Positions 17,141 through 26,671 of a DNA stretch of 64,000 nucleotides are shown in pieces. Each line of letters opens with the position of its first letter. Position 1 is the stretch's first letter. Position numbers and translations under genes: made by a program. The notes beneath the pieces were generated by a model that had not been told where the DNA came from, searched no databases, and was given only the letters and a program-made list of their open reading frames with translations. Origin of the DNA: Pseudomonas sp. P818 (GTDB lineage: Bacteria > Pseudomonadota > Gammaproteobacteria > Pseudomonadales > Pseudomonadaceae); the NCBI RefSeq assembly GCF_000418555.1, contig NZ_ATKM01000019.1, positions 248,001-312,000 of the forward strand, written 5' to 3'.

Positions 17141-18082
17141 ATGCTGCGCATCGCCCTGTATGTCTGCCCGCAAACCATCTGCTCCAGCCTGAGCATGGCG
17201 CAGGACGCCTTCAGCCTGGCCAACCGGCTGGCCGACACGCCCTGCTTCGAGTTGCAGCGCTTCAGCCTCGATGGCCAGCCGGTGCAGCTGGAGTTCGCCC
17301 AGATCCAGGTTGATGGCGGCCTGCAGTTGGCCGAACAGGCCGACCTGCTGATCGTCCCGGCCACCGGCAGCGCAATCCGCAAGACCCTGGAGAGCAATGC
17401 CGGGCTCCTGCCCTGGCTGGCCCGACGCGACCGGCAGCAGGTGGCGAGCCTGTGTAGCAGCGCCTTCCTGCTGGCTGCCGCCGGATTGCTCGATGGTCGC
17501 CAGGCCACTACCCACTGGGCATTGGCCGAGGCCTTCTGTCGTCATTTTCCCCAGGTGAAACTGCGCAGCGACCTGCTGCTGACCGAAGATGGTCCGCTGT
17601 TTTGCTCCGGCGGCGCCCAGGCCGGCCTCGACCTGTGCCTGCACCTGATCGCCCGACATGCCGGCGAATGGCTGGCGCAACAGGTGGCCAGCGCCATGGT
17701 GATCGAGCGTCAGCGCGGTACGCAGACGCGCTTCGCCCCGCTACTCCCCAGCAGCGAAGACAAGACACTGGCCCCGCTATTGGCCTGGCTGCGCGAGCAC
17801 CATGCCGAGGCCATCGACCTCAACCGCCTGGCACAACAGGCCCATTGTTCGGCGCGCACCCTGCTGCGCCGTTTCAAGCAGGCCACCGGGCTGACGCCAG
17901 GCGACTATCTGCAGCGCCTGCGCATCAGCGTCGCGCAACAGGCACTGGCCGACTCGGCGCAGTCACTGGAACAGATAGCCAGCGAGGTCGGGTTCGCCGA
18001 CCGCGCCACCTTTGCCAAGCGCTTCAAGCAGTTATGCGGCGAAACGCCCGGCGCCTTTCGCAAACGCATGCGGCGCAGTTAG
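17141..18082 (+). CDS. GlxA-type transcriptional regulator (DJ-1/PfpI domain plus AraC HTH)
   Basis: The 313-residue protein has an N-terminal DJ-1/PfpI-like domain (about 1–190). ASLCSSAFLLAAAGLLDGRQATTHW carries the Cys-containing nucleophile-elbow segment. A C-terminal AraC double helix-turn-helix (about 210–310) follows, with HCSARTLLRRFKQATGLTPGDYLQRLRI and IASEVGFADRATFAKRFKQLCGETPGAFRKR. Regulators of this type sense amines, amino acids or other nitrogen compounds. The neighbouring downstream cluster is an amino-acid transporter, so that locus is a possible but unproven target. No strong ribosome site is seen. Confidence 0.88.
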   Translation: MLRIALYVCPQTICSSLSMAQDAFSLANRLADTPCFELQRFSLDGQPVQLEFAQIQVDGGLQLAEQADLLIVPATGSAIRKTLESNAGLLPWLARRDRQQVASLCSSAFLLAAAGLLDGRQATTHWALAEAFCRHFPQVKLRSDLLLTEDGPLFCSGGAQAGLDLCLHLIARHAGEWLAQQVASAMVIERQRGTQTRFAPLLPSSEDKTLAPLLAWLREHHAEAIDLNRLAQQAHCSARTLLRRFKQATGLTPGDYLQRLRISVAQQALADSAQSLEQIASEVGFADRATFAKRFKQLCGETPGAFRKRMRRS

Positions 18083-18097
18083 CGCCAGACAACGAAA

Positions 18098-18121
18098 AGG
18101 GAGCCCGAAGGCTCCCTGATC
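18098..18121. terminator. terminator shared by the glxA-type gene and the aap operon
   Basis: AGGGAGCC and GGCTCCCT form an 8-bp stem with a 4-nt loop. On the minus strand it is followed by TTTTCG, so it best terminates aapP; it may also serve the convergent regulator gene. Confidence 0.75.
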
Positions 18122-18138
18122 CATAACGCCACGCCGAC

Positions 18139-18900
18139 TCAGTGCAGGATCTGACTGAGGAACAGCTTGGTGCGCTCGTTCTGCGGGTTGGTGAAGAAGG
18201 CATTGGGCTCGGCCTGCTCGACGATCTCGCCCTTGTCCATGAAGATCACCCGGTTGGCCACGGTACGGGCAAAGCCCATCTCGTGGGTCACGCAGAGCAT
18301 GGTCATGCCGTCTTCAGCCAGGCCGATCATGGTGTCGAGCACCTCTTTCACCATCTCCGGGTCGAGGGCCGAGGTCGGCTCGTCGAACAGCATGATCTTC
18401 GGCTTCATGCACAGCGCACGGGCGATCGCCACACGCTGCTGCTGACCACCGGAGAGCTGCCCCGGAAACTTGTTGGCCTGCTCGGGAATGCGCACGCGCT
18501 CGAGAAAGTGCATGGCGATTTCCTCGGCCTGACGCTTGGGCATCTTGCGTACCCACATCGGCGCCAGGGTGCAGTTCTGCAGCACGGTCAGGTGCGGGAA
18601 CAGGTTGAAGTGCTGGAACACCATGCCCACTTCGCGGCGGATCGCCTCGATGTGCTTGAGGTCGCTGGTCAGCTCGGTGCCATCGACCACGATGCGCCCC
18701 TGCTGGTGCTCTTCCAGACGGTTGATGCAGCGAATGGTGGTGGATTTGCCCGAACCGGACGGCCCGCAGAGGACGATACGCTCGCCCTGCTGCACGCTGA
18801 GATTGATGTCCTTGAGCACGTGGAACTGGCCGTACCACTTGTTCACACCCTGCAGCAGGATCATCGGCTCGGCGCTGGGTTGCTTGATTGCTTCACTCAT
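18139..18900 (-). CDS. aapP: amino-acid ABC transporter ATP-binding protein
   Basis: The 253-residue ATPase drives the general L-amino-acid importer. Walker A is GPSGSGKST (residues 46–54). The Q-loop is in VFQHFNLFPH, the signature is LSGGQQQR, Walker B is IMLFDEPTSALDPE and the switch His is in VTHEMGF. AGGAG precedes the ATG by 6 nt. It is the last gene of aapJQMP, 9 bp after aapM, and ends at a strong terminator. Confidence 0.95.
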   Translation of the reverse strand: MSEAIKQPSAEPMILLQGVNKWYGQFHVLKDINLSVQQGERIVLCGPSGSGKSTTIRCINRLEEHQQGRIVVDGTELTSDLKHIEAIRREVGMVFQHFNLFPHLTVLQNCTLAPMWVRKMPKRQAEEIAMHFLERVRIPEQANKFPGQLSGGQQQRVAIARALCMKPKIMLFDEPTSALDPEMVKEVLDTMIGLAEDGMTMLCVTHEMGFARTVANRVIFMDKGEIVEQAEPNAFFTNPQNERTKLFLSQILH

Positions 18901-18909
18901 AATTCACTC

Positions 18910-20007
18910 CTAACGCTTGTGGCCGGTATCCAGCTTTCTCTCCAGATGCATGGAGTAGCGGGACATACCAAAACAGAAAATCCAGAAAATCAGCGCCGCG
19001 AACACATAGCCTTCGGTGGCCATGCCCAGCCAGGCCGGGTCGGTGGTCGCCTGCTTGATGCTGTTGAGCAGGTCGAACAGGCCGATGATGATCACCAGGC
19101 TGGTGTCCTTGAACAGCGAAATGAAGGTGTTGACGATACCGGGGATGACCAGCTTGAGTGCCTGCGGCAGGATCACCAGGCCCATCATCCGCCAGTAGCC
19201 CAGCCCCATCGCCGCGGCCGCTTCGTACTGGCCCTTGGGGATGGCCTGCAGGCCGCCGCGCACCACTTCGGCGATGTAGGCGGACTGGAACAGGATCACC
19301 CCGATCAGCGCGCGCAGCAGCTTGTCGAAGGACATGCCTTCGGGCAGGAACAGCGGCAGCATCACCGAGGACATGAACAGCACGGTGATCAGCGGCACGC
19401 CGCGCCAGAACTCGATGAAGGTGACGCAGATGACCTTGATCGCCGGCAGGTTGGAGCGTCGCCCCAGCGCCAGCATGATGCCCAGCGGCAAGGCGCCGGT
19501 AATGCCGACGTAGGCGATCACCAACGTCAGCATCAGGCCGCCCCAGCGGCTGGTGGGCACCACGCTCAGGCCGAATACGCCACCGTGCAGCAGGCACCAG
19601 GCGATGATCGGGTAAATCACCAGGAAGGCCAGGCCGTAAAGTGCCTTGCGTGGCATCTGCGGGACGAACAGCGGCGCCGCACCAACAATGGCCAGCCAGA
19701 GGGTGGCGTCCACTCGCCAACGCAGCTCACTGGGGTAGAAACCATACATGAACTGGCCGAAGCGCTGCTGGATGAACACCCAGCAGGCACCACCGCTGGT
19801 GCAGTCGGCGCGGGTACTGCCGCTCCAGGTGGCATCGATCAGGGCCCACTGGATAAGCGGCGGCACGATCAGCCAGATCAGATAGATGGCGAACAGGGTC
19901 AGCAGGGTGTTGAACCAGCTGGAGAACAGGTTGGCCTTGAGCCAACCCACTGCGCCGACACTCATGCGCGGCGGCGGCAGGTCCGGTTTGAAGGTATGAG
20001 ATTGCAT
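18910..20007 (-). CDS. aapM: amino-acid ABC transporter permease AapM
   Basis: This 365-residue polytopic permease is of the HisMQ type. The coupling loop to the ATPase is EVVRGGLQAIPKGQYEAAAAMGL. An N-terminal hydrophobic segment (FSSWFNTLLTLFAIYLIWLI) is followed by a large periplasmic stretch with TRADCTSGGACW, typical of the AapM subfamily, which is longer than ordinary permeases. AGGAG lies 5 nt before the ATG. It pairs with AapQ to form the membrane channel. Confidence 0.93.
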   Translation of the reverse strand: MQSHTFKPDLPPPRMSVGAVGWLKANLFSSWFNTLLTLFAIYLIWLIVPPLIQWALIDATWSGSTRADCTSGGACWVFIQQRFGQFMYGFYPSELRWRVDATLWLAIVGAAPLFVPQMPRKALYGLAFLVIYPIIAWCLLHGGVFGLSVVPTSRWGGLMLTLVIAYVGITGALPLGIMLALGRRSNLPAIKVICVTFIEFWRGVPLITVLFMSSVMLPLFLPEGMSFDKLLRALIGVILFQSAYIAEVVRGGLQAIPKGQYEAAAAMGLGYWRMMGLVILPQALKLVIPGIVNTFISLFKDTSLVIIIGLFDLLNSIKQATTDPAWLGMATEGYVFAALIFWIFCFGMSRYSMHLERKLDTGHKR

Positions 20008-20016
20008 GGCTGCTCC

Positions 20017-21201
20017 TTACCGCTCGATCAGCGCAATGCGCTTGTTGTACCAGTTCATCAGCAGGGAAATGCTGATACTGATCGCCAGGTACACGCTCAT
20101 GGTGATGGCGATCACCTCGATGGCCTGGCCGGTCTGGTTGAGTACCGTGCCGGCGAACAGCGACACCATGTCCGGGTAGCCGATACCGGCCGCCAGTGAG
20201 GAGTTCTTCGCCAGATTGAGGTATTGGCTGGTCAGCGGCGGGATGATCACGCGCAGCGCCTGCGGGATGATCACCAGACGCAGGGTGATGCCCGGACGCA
20301 GGCCCAGCGAGCGCGCGGCTTCGGTCTGGCCATGGCTGACCGCCATGATCCCGGAACGCACGTTCTCGGCGATGAAGGCTGCGGTATAGATGGTCAGCGC
20401 CAAGGTCAGCGCCATCAACTCGGGGATCATCACCCAGCCGCCGCGGAAGTTGAAACCGGTCAGCTCAGGCACGCTCCACACCAGCGGGTTGCCACCGACC
20501 AGCACGGCCAGGCCGGGCACCACCACAATCAGCGCCAGAGAGGTCCACAGCAGCGGGAAGATTTTGCCGGTGGCTTCACGGCGTTTCTTGGCCCAGCGCC
20601 CCAAAGCGATGATGCCTACGATGGTGGCCAGCAGGACCACCGCGAACAGGCCGAAGCTTTCCGACGGACTCGGCGCTGGCATGTACAGGCCACGACTGTT
20701 GAGGAAGAAGGTTTCGCCAACATCCAGGCTCTGCCGCGGTCCAGGCAGGGCGAGAAACACCGCGAAGTACCAGAAGAGGATCTGCAGCAACGGCGGAATG
20801 TTGCGGAAGATCTCGATGTAGACGGTAGCCAGCTTGCTGATCAGCCAGTTCGGCGACAGCCGCGCCACGCCCAGCAGGAAGCCGAGGATGGAGGCCAGCA
20901 CGATGCCGATGAAGGAAACCAGCAGCGTATTGAGCAGACCGACCACGAACACGCGACCGTAGCTGTCGCTTTCGGTGTAGTCGATCAGGTGCTGGGCGAT
21001 ACCGAAACCGGCGCTGTTGTTGAGGAAAGCGAAGCCGGAAATGATCCCGCGCTTCTCCAGGTTGGCCTGGGTGTTCTGGAAGAGAAACCAGCCGAGCGCC
21101 ACGACAGCGACAACGGCGATGATCTGGAAAGCCCAGGCGCGCACCTGCGGATCGTTCAGAAGCGATCCTCGCGGGCGCGGGGCATTAGCAGTCGTATGCA
21201 T
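20017..21201 (-). CDS. aapQ: amino-acid ABC transporter permease AapQ
   Basis: The 394-residue inner-membrane permease has the coupling loop ENVRSGIMAVSHGQTEAARSLGLRPG and the segment EIFRNIPPLLQILFWY, both standard in polar amino-acid permeases. As in other AapQ proteins, a long extra section divides the transmembrane core. I place the start at MHTTANAPRPRG, which has GAGG 6 nt upstream; the frame is open eleven codons further. It lies 96 bp after aapJ and 9 bp before aapM. Confidence 0.93.
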   Translation of the reverse strand: MHTTANAPRPRGSLLNDPQVRAWAFQIIAVVAVVALGWFLFQNTQANLEKRGIISGFAFLNNSAGFGIAQHLIDYTESDSYGRVFVVGLLNTLLVSFIGIVLASILGFLLGVARLSPNWLISKLATVYIEIFRNIPPLLQILFWYFAVFLALPGPRQSLDVGETFFLNSRGLYMPAPSPSESFGLFAVVLLATIVGIIALGRWAKKRREATGKIFPLLWTSLALIVVVPGLAVLVGGNPLVWSVPELTGFNFRGGWVMIPELMALTLALTIYTAAFIAENVRSGIMAVSHGQTEAARSLGLRPGITLRLVIIPQALRVIIPPLTSQYLNLAKNSSLAAGIGYPDMVSLFAGTVLNQTGQAIEVIAITMSVYLAISISISLLMNWYNKRIALIER

Positions 21202-21297
21202 GACAACCCTCACGGAAGCCCCGGCCGCACGCAAGCCAGCCGGGTTTCACTAATCGGAAACGACAGCGGCAGGCGCTAGGCCTGCCGCTGTGGACGG

Positions 21298-22326
21298 TCA
21301 ACGCACCGGCGGTGCGTACTGCAGACCACCCTTGTTCCAAAGGGCGTTGAGACCACGCTCGATCTTCAGCTCGCTGCCGGCACCGACGTTACGGTCGAAG
21401 GACTCGCCGTAGTTACCGACTTGCTTGACGATCTGCACTGCCCAGTCTTTCGGCAGCTTGAGGTCTTTGCCGAACTCACCTTCGGTACCCAGCAGACGGG
21501 CTACGTCAGGGTTCTTGGTGGTTTTTGCGGTTTCTTCGACGTTGGCCGAGGTCACGCCCAGTTCTTCGGCGTTGAGCATGGCGAACAGGGTCCAGCGCAC
21601 GATATCGAACCACTCCTCGTCGCCCTGACGAACGGACGGGCCGAGCGGCTCCTTGGAGATGACTTCCGGCAGGACCACGTAGTCGTCCGGGTTGGCCAGC
21701 TTGATGCGCTGTGCGTACAGCTGCGACTGGTCGGAGGTCAGCACGTCGCAACGACCGGCTTCGACCGACTTGGCGCTCTCGTCGGAGGTATCGTAGGTGA
21801 TGGGGGTGTACTTCATGCCGTTGGCACGGAAGTAGTCGGAGAGGTTCAGCTCGGTGGTGGTACCGGCCTGGATGCACACGGTGGCACCGTCCAGTTCCTT
21901 GGCGCTGGAAACGCCCAGCTTTTTGTTCACCAGAAAGCCCTGACCGTCATAGTAGGTCACGCCGGTGAAGTTCAGGCCCAGTGCCGCGTCACGCGAGCTG
22001 GTCCAGGTGGTGTTGCGCGAGAGGATATCGACTTCGCCGGACTGCAGCGCGGTGAAGCGCTCCTTGGCGGTCAGCGGGCTGTACTTGACCTTGGTGGCGT
22101 CACCGAAAACCGCGGCTGCAACAGCGCGGCAGACGTCAACGTCCAGACCCAGATAGTTGCCCTTTTCATCGGCGTAGGAGAAGCCCGGCAGACCGTCGCT
22201 GATACCGCACTGCACGAAGCCTTTCTTCTGCACTGCATCCAGGGTGGCGCCTGCCTGAGCAAAGCCACTGACACCGAGCACAGCTGCGGTGGTCAGCACA
22301 GCCAGGGTGGATTTCACCATCTTCAT
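21298..22326 (-). CDS. aapJ: amino-acid ABC transporter substrate-binding protein AapJ
   Basis: The 342-residue precursor carries a signal peptide ending in GFAQA (MKMVKSTLAVLTTAAVLGVS), so the mature protein is periplasmic. Family-3 solute-binding motifs follow: GFVQCGISDGLPGFSYADEKGNY, LGLDVDVCRAVAAAVFGD and CIQAGTTTELNLSDYF. It delivers L-amino acids to AapQM. GGAGG lies 6 nt before the ATG at 22326; the frame extends 28 codons upstream without a signal peptide. It is first in the operon and the best expressed part by design, with the 477-bp region upstream holding the promoter. Confidence 0.95.
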   Translation of the reverse strand: MKMVKSTLAVLTTAAVLGVSGFAQAGATLDAVQKKGFVQCGISDGLPGFSYADEKGNYLGLDVDVCRAVAAAVFGDATKVKYSPLTAKERFTALQSGEVDILSRNTTWTSSRDAALGLNFTGVTYYDGQGFLVNKKLGVSSAKELDGATVCIQAGTTTELNLSDYFRANGMKYTPITYDTSDESAKSVEAGRCDVLTSDQSQLYAQRIKLANPDDYVVLPEVISKEPLGPSVRQGDEEWFDIVRWTLFAMLNAEELGVTSANVEETAKTTKNPDVARLLGTEGEFGKDLKLPKDWAVQIVKQVGNYGESFDRNVGAGSELKIERGLNALWNKGGLQYAPPVR

Positions 22327-22803
22327 CAAAAACCTCCAGTTGCTCTTGTTGTGTTGGAGTCTCCGTCCGCCTTCCCCACCCTTTTGAGGCACGCGACCCG
22401 CTGGCAGCACGGTATCGACGAGAAGTTCGAACGTCAGGCGGGAGTCTAGTCGGCATTACCCTCTGCTGGCCAACTGCTCCCACCCTGCCCATTGGTTGAA
22501 CGGGCCAGAGACGGATCGTCATCCGCCTGGGTGTTTCACCACCCCGACGGTCTAGTAAGGAACCCCACACAGCAGATTCCTGCCTGTTGAGCGGCGCGCA
22601 ATGGCACAGTGTTACCGTTAGCGCACCACGTCGTCAGTTCGGATGAGCCATAGCAAGCCCCGTACCAGCACATGGCGAATTGCCCTAAGTGCGGGGGTCA
22701 AGAGCAAAAGATTCACCCGTGCGACAACTTCTTCACAGATTAGCCAAGCCTTGAGCAGGGGCCCGCCCCAAATCGATGCACCTGCACCACACTGGAGCTA
22801 CCA
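22327..22803. other. divergent intergenic region between aapJ and the carboxylesterase gene
   Basis: This 477-bp region has no supported gene. It must contain the aap promoter, reading left, and the esterase promoter, reading right. A weak sigma54-like match (TGGCAC, 5 bp, TACC near 22605) lies on the plus strand but lacks the −12 GC. I do not call it. Confidence 0.4.
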
Positions 22804-23463
22804 ATGACCGCACCCATGATTCTGCAGCCCCCACAAACCGCCGATGCCAGCGTGATCTGGCTGCACGGACTGGGGGCTGACCGCTACGATTTCCTGCCGG
22901 TCGCCGAGATGCTGCAGGAACGCCTGCCCACTACGCGTTTCATCCTGCCGCAGGCGCCGACCCGCCCGGTGACCATCAATGGCGGCTGGAGCATGCCAAG
23001 CTGGTACGACATCCTTGCCATGAGCCCGGCGCGCGCCATCGACCAGGCGCAACTGGAGGAATCCGCCGACCAGGTAATCGCCCTGATCGAAGCCGAACGC
23101 GCAAGCGCCATTGCCCCCGAACGTATCGTTCTGGCGGGCTTCTCCCAGGGTGGCGCGGTGGTGCTGCACACCGCCTTTCTGCGCTACCCCGGTACCCTCG
23201 GCGGCGTCCTCGCGCTGTCGACCTATGCGCCCACCTTCAGCGATGACATGCAGCTCCCGGATACAAAAAGACGACTGCCGGTGCTTTGTTTGCATGGCAG
23301 ATTCGACGACGTGGTGACACCCGACATGGGGCGTGCCGCGTACGACCGCCTGCACACCAGTGGGGTGCAGGTGCAATGGCGCGACTATCCGATGAGTCAT
23401 GAAGTTTTGCCGGAAGAGATTCGCGATATCGCCGAATGGTTGGGCCAATTGCTGGCCGACTGA
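22804..23463 (+). CDS. alpha/beta-hydrolase carboxylesterase (phospholipase/carboxylesterase family)
   Basis: The 219-residue enzyme has the nucleophile elbow GFSQGG (Ser114), a catalytic Asp in HGRFDDVVTP (about 168) and His199 in YPMSHE. This is the complete triad of the bacterial acyl-protein-thioesterase-like carboxylesterases. It starts MTAPMILQPPQTADASVIWLHGLGADR, with GGAG 6 nt upstream and no signal peptide, so it is cytoplasmic. In P. aeruginosa the equivalent gene (PA3859) also precedes an AMP-binding enzyme gene and rhlB. Natural substrate unknown; short-chain esters are typical. Confidence 0.92.
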   Translation: MTAPMILQPPQTADASVIWLHGLGADRYDFLPVAEMLQERLPTTRFILPQAPTRPVTINGGWSMPSWYDILAMSPARAIDQAQLEESADQVIALIEAERASAIAPERIVLAGFSQGGAVVLHTAFLRYPGTLGGVLALSTYAPTFSDDMQLPDTKRRLPVLCLHGRFDDVVTPDMGRAAYDRLHTSGVQVQWRDYPMSHEVLPEEIRDIAEWLGQLLAD

Positions 23464-23487
23464 CCGAACCGAAGAGATGCACGATAA

Positions 23488-25389
23488 ATGAGCACAGCGC
23501 CCCTGATTCGCACACTGCAGGATATCGAGCTGATCGAAAGCACGCCGTTGAGCGAGCGCGATCTACCCAGCAGCACCTTCGAGCTGATCCGCCGCACGGC
23601 ACGGACCAGCCCGGATGCACCGGCGCTGTCGTTCATCCTCCAGGGCACGGGAGAAGAAACCGCGCTGCGCCTGAACTATGCCGAACTGCTGGGCAAGATC
23701 ACCCAAACCGCCAATGCCTTCCATCGCCTGGGCTTGCGCCCTGGCAAGGCGGTGTCCTTCCTGCTGCCCAATCTGCCGCAGACCCACTACACCATCTGGG
23801 GCGGTGAGGCAGCCGGCATCGTCAACGCGATCAACCCGCTGCTCGATCCCGAGCACATCGCCGAACTGATCCACGCCTCCAATTCCGAGCTGCTGGTGAC
23901 CCTGGCGCCCTTCCCCGGCACCGACCTGTGGGACAAGGTCGACGCCTTGCGTGATCAACTGCCGGAGCTCAAGGCGATTCTCTGCGTGGACATGGCCAAC
24001 CTGTTGCCGGAACCGCAACGCAGCGCGATCAAAACCCAGCGCGGCGCATTGCCGGAGGGCGTGCTGGATTTCGACGAAGCCATCGCCGCCTGCCCCGCCG
24101 ACCATTTGGAAAGCGGCCGCAACATCCTGCCCGAGGACATCGCCAGCTACTTCCATACCGGCGGCACTACCGGAACGCCGAAACTGGCGCCGCACAGCCA
24201 CGGCAACGAAGTGGCCATGGCCTACAGCATGAACCTGGTGACCCGCTTCGCGCCGGGCGATGTCACCCTTTGCGGCCTACCGCTGTTTCACGTCAATGGT
24301 GTGATCGTCACCGGCCTGACCGCCTTCATCGGCGGCGCCGAGGTGCTGCTGGCCACCCCACAGGGTTATCGCAACAGCACGCTGATCGGCAATTTCTGGA
24401 AGGTGATCGAGCGCCACAAGGTCAGCTTCTTCAGCGGCGTTCCCACCATCTATGCCGGTCTGCTGCAGGTCCCCAGCGAGGGCCATGACCTGTCCTCACT
24501 CAAGTACGCCCTGTGCGGCGCCGCGCCGATGCCGGTGGAACTGATCCGCCAGTTCGAAGCCAAGACCGGCCTGACCCTGATCGAAGGCTACGGTCTGACC
24601 GAAGGCACCTGCGGCAGCTGCGCCAACCCGCCGGCCGGCGAACGCCGCCCCGGCTCCATCGGCCTGCCGATACCCTACTGCGAAGTGCGCATCAAGGTGC
24701 TCGATGAACAGGGGCGCTACGTGCGCGATGCTGCGCCGAACGAGATCGGCAATCTGTGCATCCGTGGCGCCACGGTATTCAAGGGCTACTTGCAGGCCAG
24801 CAAGAACGCCGACATCTGGGTCGATGGCGACTGGTTCAACACAGGCGACCTCGGCCGCGTCGATGCCGATGGCTATATCTGGCTGACCGGTCGCAGCAAG
24901 GATCTGATCATCCGCGGCGGCCACAACATCGACCCGCAGATGATCGAGGAAGCCCTGCACAAACATCCCGCCGTGGCCATGGCCGCTGCAGTCGGCAAGC
25001 CGGACGAAAAGGCCGGCGAGCTGCCGGTGGTCTACGTGCAGCTCAAACCAGGCAGCCAGGCCAGCGAAGCGGAACTGCTGGAGCATGCCGCCGCGCACAT
25101 TCCCGAGCGCGCCGCGATCCCCAAGAACGCCTGGATCATCGACGCCATTCCGCTCACCGCGGTGGGCAAAACCTTCAAACCGGCCTTGCGCTTCGATGCC
25201 ATAACCCGCGTCTACCAGGCCGCGGTCGGTGAGCTGCATCCGGCTGCACGGGTCGAAGTGCTGAGCGACGACAAGGCCGGGCAGTTGGCCCATATCCATC
25301 TGCCGAATCAGGATCAGGCATTGGCCGAGGCCATCGGCGAGCGCCTGGCAGGCTACGCGGTAGGCCATCGCATCCACTTCGCAGCGTGA
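23488..25389 (+). CDS. acyl-CoA synthetase (AMP-binding family)
   Basis: The 633-residue enzyme has the adenylate-forming signature YFHTGGTTGTPKLAPHSH. It continues with ALCGAAPMPVELI, EGYGLTEGTCGSCANPP, WFNTGDLGRVDADGYIWLTGRSKDLIIRGGHNIDP and a catalytic-Lys segment GKTFKPALR near residue 560. It activates a carboxylic acid to the acyl-adenylate and then the CoA thioester; chain length cannot be read from the sequence. The C-terminus extends some 70 residues beyond the usual end. It lies 24 bp after the esterase gene, so the two are likely co-transcribed. Confidence 0.9.
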   Translation: MSTAPLIRTLQDIELIESTPLSERDLPSSTFELIRRTARTSPDAPALSFILQGTGEETALRLNYAELLGKITQTANAFHRLGLRPGKAVSFLLPNLPQTHYTIWGGEAAGIVNAINPLLDPEHIAELIHASNSELLVTLAPFPGTDLWDKVDALRDQLPELKAILCVDMANLLPEPQRSAIKTQRGALPEGVLDFDEAIAACPADHLESGRNILPEDIASYFHTGGTTGTPKLAPHSHGNEVAMAYSMNLVTRFAPGDVTLCGLPLFHVNGVIVTGLTAFIGGAEVLLATPQGYRNSTLIGNFWKVIERHKVSFFSGVPTIYAGLLQVPSEGHDLSSLKYALCGAAPMPVELIRQFEAKTGLTLIEGYGLTEGTCGSCANPPAGERRPGSIGLPIPYCEVRIKVLDEQGRYVRDAAPNEIGNLCIRGATVFKGYLQASKNADIWVDGDWFNTGDLGRVDADGYIWLTGRSKDLIIRGGHNIDPQMIEEALHKHPAVAMAAAVGKPDEKAGELPVVYVQLKPGSQASEAELLEHAAAHIPERAAIPKNAWIIDAIPLTAVGKTFKPALRFDAITRVYQAAVGELHPAARVEVLSDDKAGQLAHIHLPNQDQALAEAIGERLAGYAVGHRIHFAA

Positions 25390-25579
25390 TCCAGAGCGCG
25401 CAAGGACGCGCGCCAGTTAACAACTTTGCACTTTCGTGCAACCACTGGTCGGCCGAGCTTTGGGCAAGCATTGCCACGCCCGAGGCGCGGGAATAATGTC
25501 GAGGACATCCGTAGATACGACAGGGAGCGTTGGTGGAGCCCTCCGGCCTATTTGCCCGGCCAGGCCCGACGAGATTGCG

Positions 25580-26518
25580 ATGAAACCGGCGCACTGGCAG
25601 GCAGACCTGCAGCAAGTTCAACAGTTGCGACTCTTTCAGAATGTCGCCACCAGCAGCCTCGATCAGTTGCTGCAGGAGTTTCGTGCCTGCGAGCTGGAAG
25701 CCGGCGAAGTACTGCTCTCCCCGTTCAACCGCAACCAACACCTCTATCTGTTGCTGGAAGGTCAACTGCGCGTCTATCTGGGCTCGCTGGACAACCAGGC
25801 CGTCAGCACCCTCGAAGTCGGCGACTGCGCCGGTGAAATCAGCTTCATCGACAACGAGCATCCCTCCGCCTACGTGGTAGCAGAGCGCCCGTCCATCGTC
25901 TTGCGCCTGCACCGTGAGTCCCTGGTGGCGCTGTTTCAGCAATCCCCACAGATGATGCAGAACCTGCTGGAGCTGCTCTGCGACCGGGTGCGCAAGGGTA
26001 ACCGGCAGATTCTAGACAGCGAGCAGAATGCCAACGTCGACACCCTCACCGGCTGTTTCAACCGGCGCTGGCTGGAGCACGTGTTCGAGCGCGAGAGCAC
26101 TCGCTGCGCGTTCAACGATGAGCCCATGTCACTGCTGATGCTCGACGTCGATCACTTCAAGGCCTACAACGACCAGCATGGCCATCTGGCCGGCGATTAC
26201 GCGCTGTGCCTGGTCGCGCACACCCTGAGCAGCCAGCTCAGGCCCAAGGACAGCCTGATACGTTTCGGCGGCGAGGAGTTCGTCATCCTCCTGCCGGAGA
26301 TCGCCGCCGAGGCCGCACGCGGTATCGGCGAACGCCTGCGCGTCAGCCTGGAACAGATCGCCTCCTTCTACTCGCCGGTTGGCGTGCTGCCCGGCGTCAC
26401 CATCTCCATCGGATTGGCGCAGATGCAGCATCAGGACAGCTTGCAAGGGCTGATCGCGCGTGCCGATGCGGCGCTCTACCAGGCCAAGCAACAGGGTCGT
26501 AACTGCCTCTGCGGCTGA
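25580..26518 (+). CDS. diguanylate cyclase with N-terminal cyclic-nucleotide-binding-like domain
   Basis: The 312-residue cytoplasmic protein joins a CNB/cAMP-receptor-like domain (about 15–135) to a GGDEF domain (about 150–312). The cyclase site is RFGGEEFVILLPE and the product-inhibition I-site RPKD lies five residues before GGEEF, so it should be active and feedback-regulated. In the CNB domain the phosphate cassette reads GEISFIDNEHPSAYV. The Arg that normally contacts the cyclic phosphate is absent, so the ligand may not be a cyclic nucleotide. I chose the start MKPAHWQAD; the frame is open to 25436 and the true start is uncertain. Confidence 0.88.
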   Translation: MKPAHWQADLQQVQQLRLFQNVATSSLDQLLQEFRACELEAGEVLLSPFNRNQHLYLLLEGQLRVYLGSLDNQAVSTLEVGDCAGEISFIDNEHPSAYVVAERPSIVLRLHRESLVALFQQSPQMMQNLLELLCDRVRKGNRQILDSEQNANVDTLTGCFNRRWLEHVFERESTRCAFNDEPMSLLMLDVDHFKAYNDQHGHLAGDYALCLVAHTLSSQLRPKDSLIRFGGEEFVILLPEIAAEAARGIGERLRVSLEQIASFYSPVGVLPGVTISIGLAQMQHQDSLQGLIARADAALYQAKQQGRNCLCG

Positions 26519-26546
26519 TAATTTGCGACATTGGTGCGCTAGGCAT

Positions 26547-26597
26547 TGTGGGAGGGGCTTTAGCCGCGACCGAATCGCCGCTGAAGCGCCTCCCACA
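26547..26597. repeat. REP-type palindromic repeat, family A copy 1
   Basis: TGTGGGAGGGGCTTTAGCCG and an inverted, imperfect partner (GCTGAAGCGCCTCCCACA) border a short loop. The same unit occurs at 35356–35411. This is a common intergenic REP motif of Pseudomonas genomes. Confidence 0.85.
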
Positions 26598-26671
26598 GAG
26601 CTGCCGCGCACCGCCGCCCCTTCCCTTGCTACAGTGCCGAGCATAACGACAAGCCTGGATGGCCACCCTTT

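Noticed and set aside
18142..20199. A 685-codon open frame on the plus strand opposite aapP/aapM
   Set aside because: Antisense by-product of high GC; extreme His/Gln/Asp content; the opposite strand has two confident ABC transporter genes.
22600..22620. Possible sigma54 promoter TGGCAC near the aapJ–esterase gap
   Set aside because: It lacks the −12 GC and points toward the esterase gene, not the nitrogen-related aap operon.
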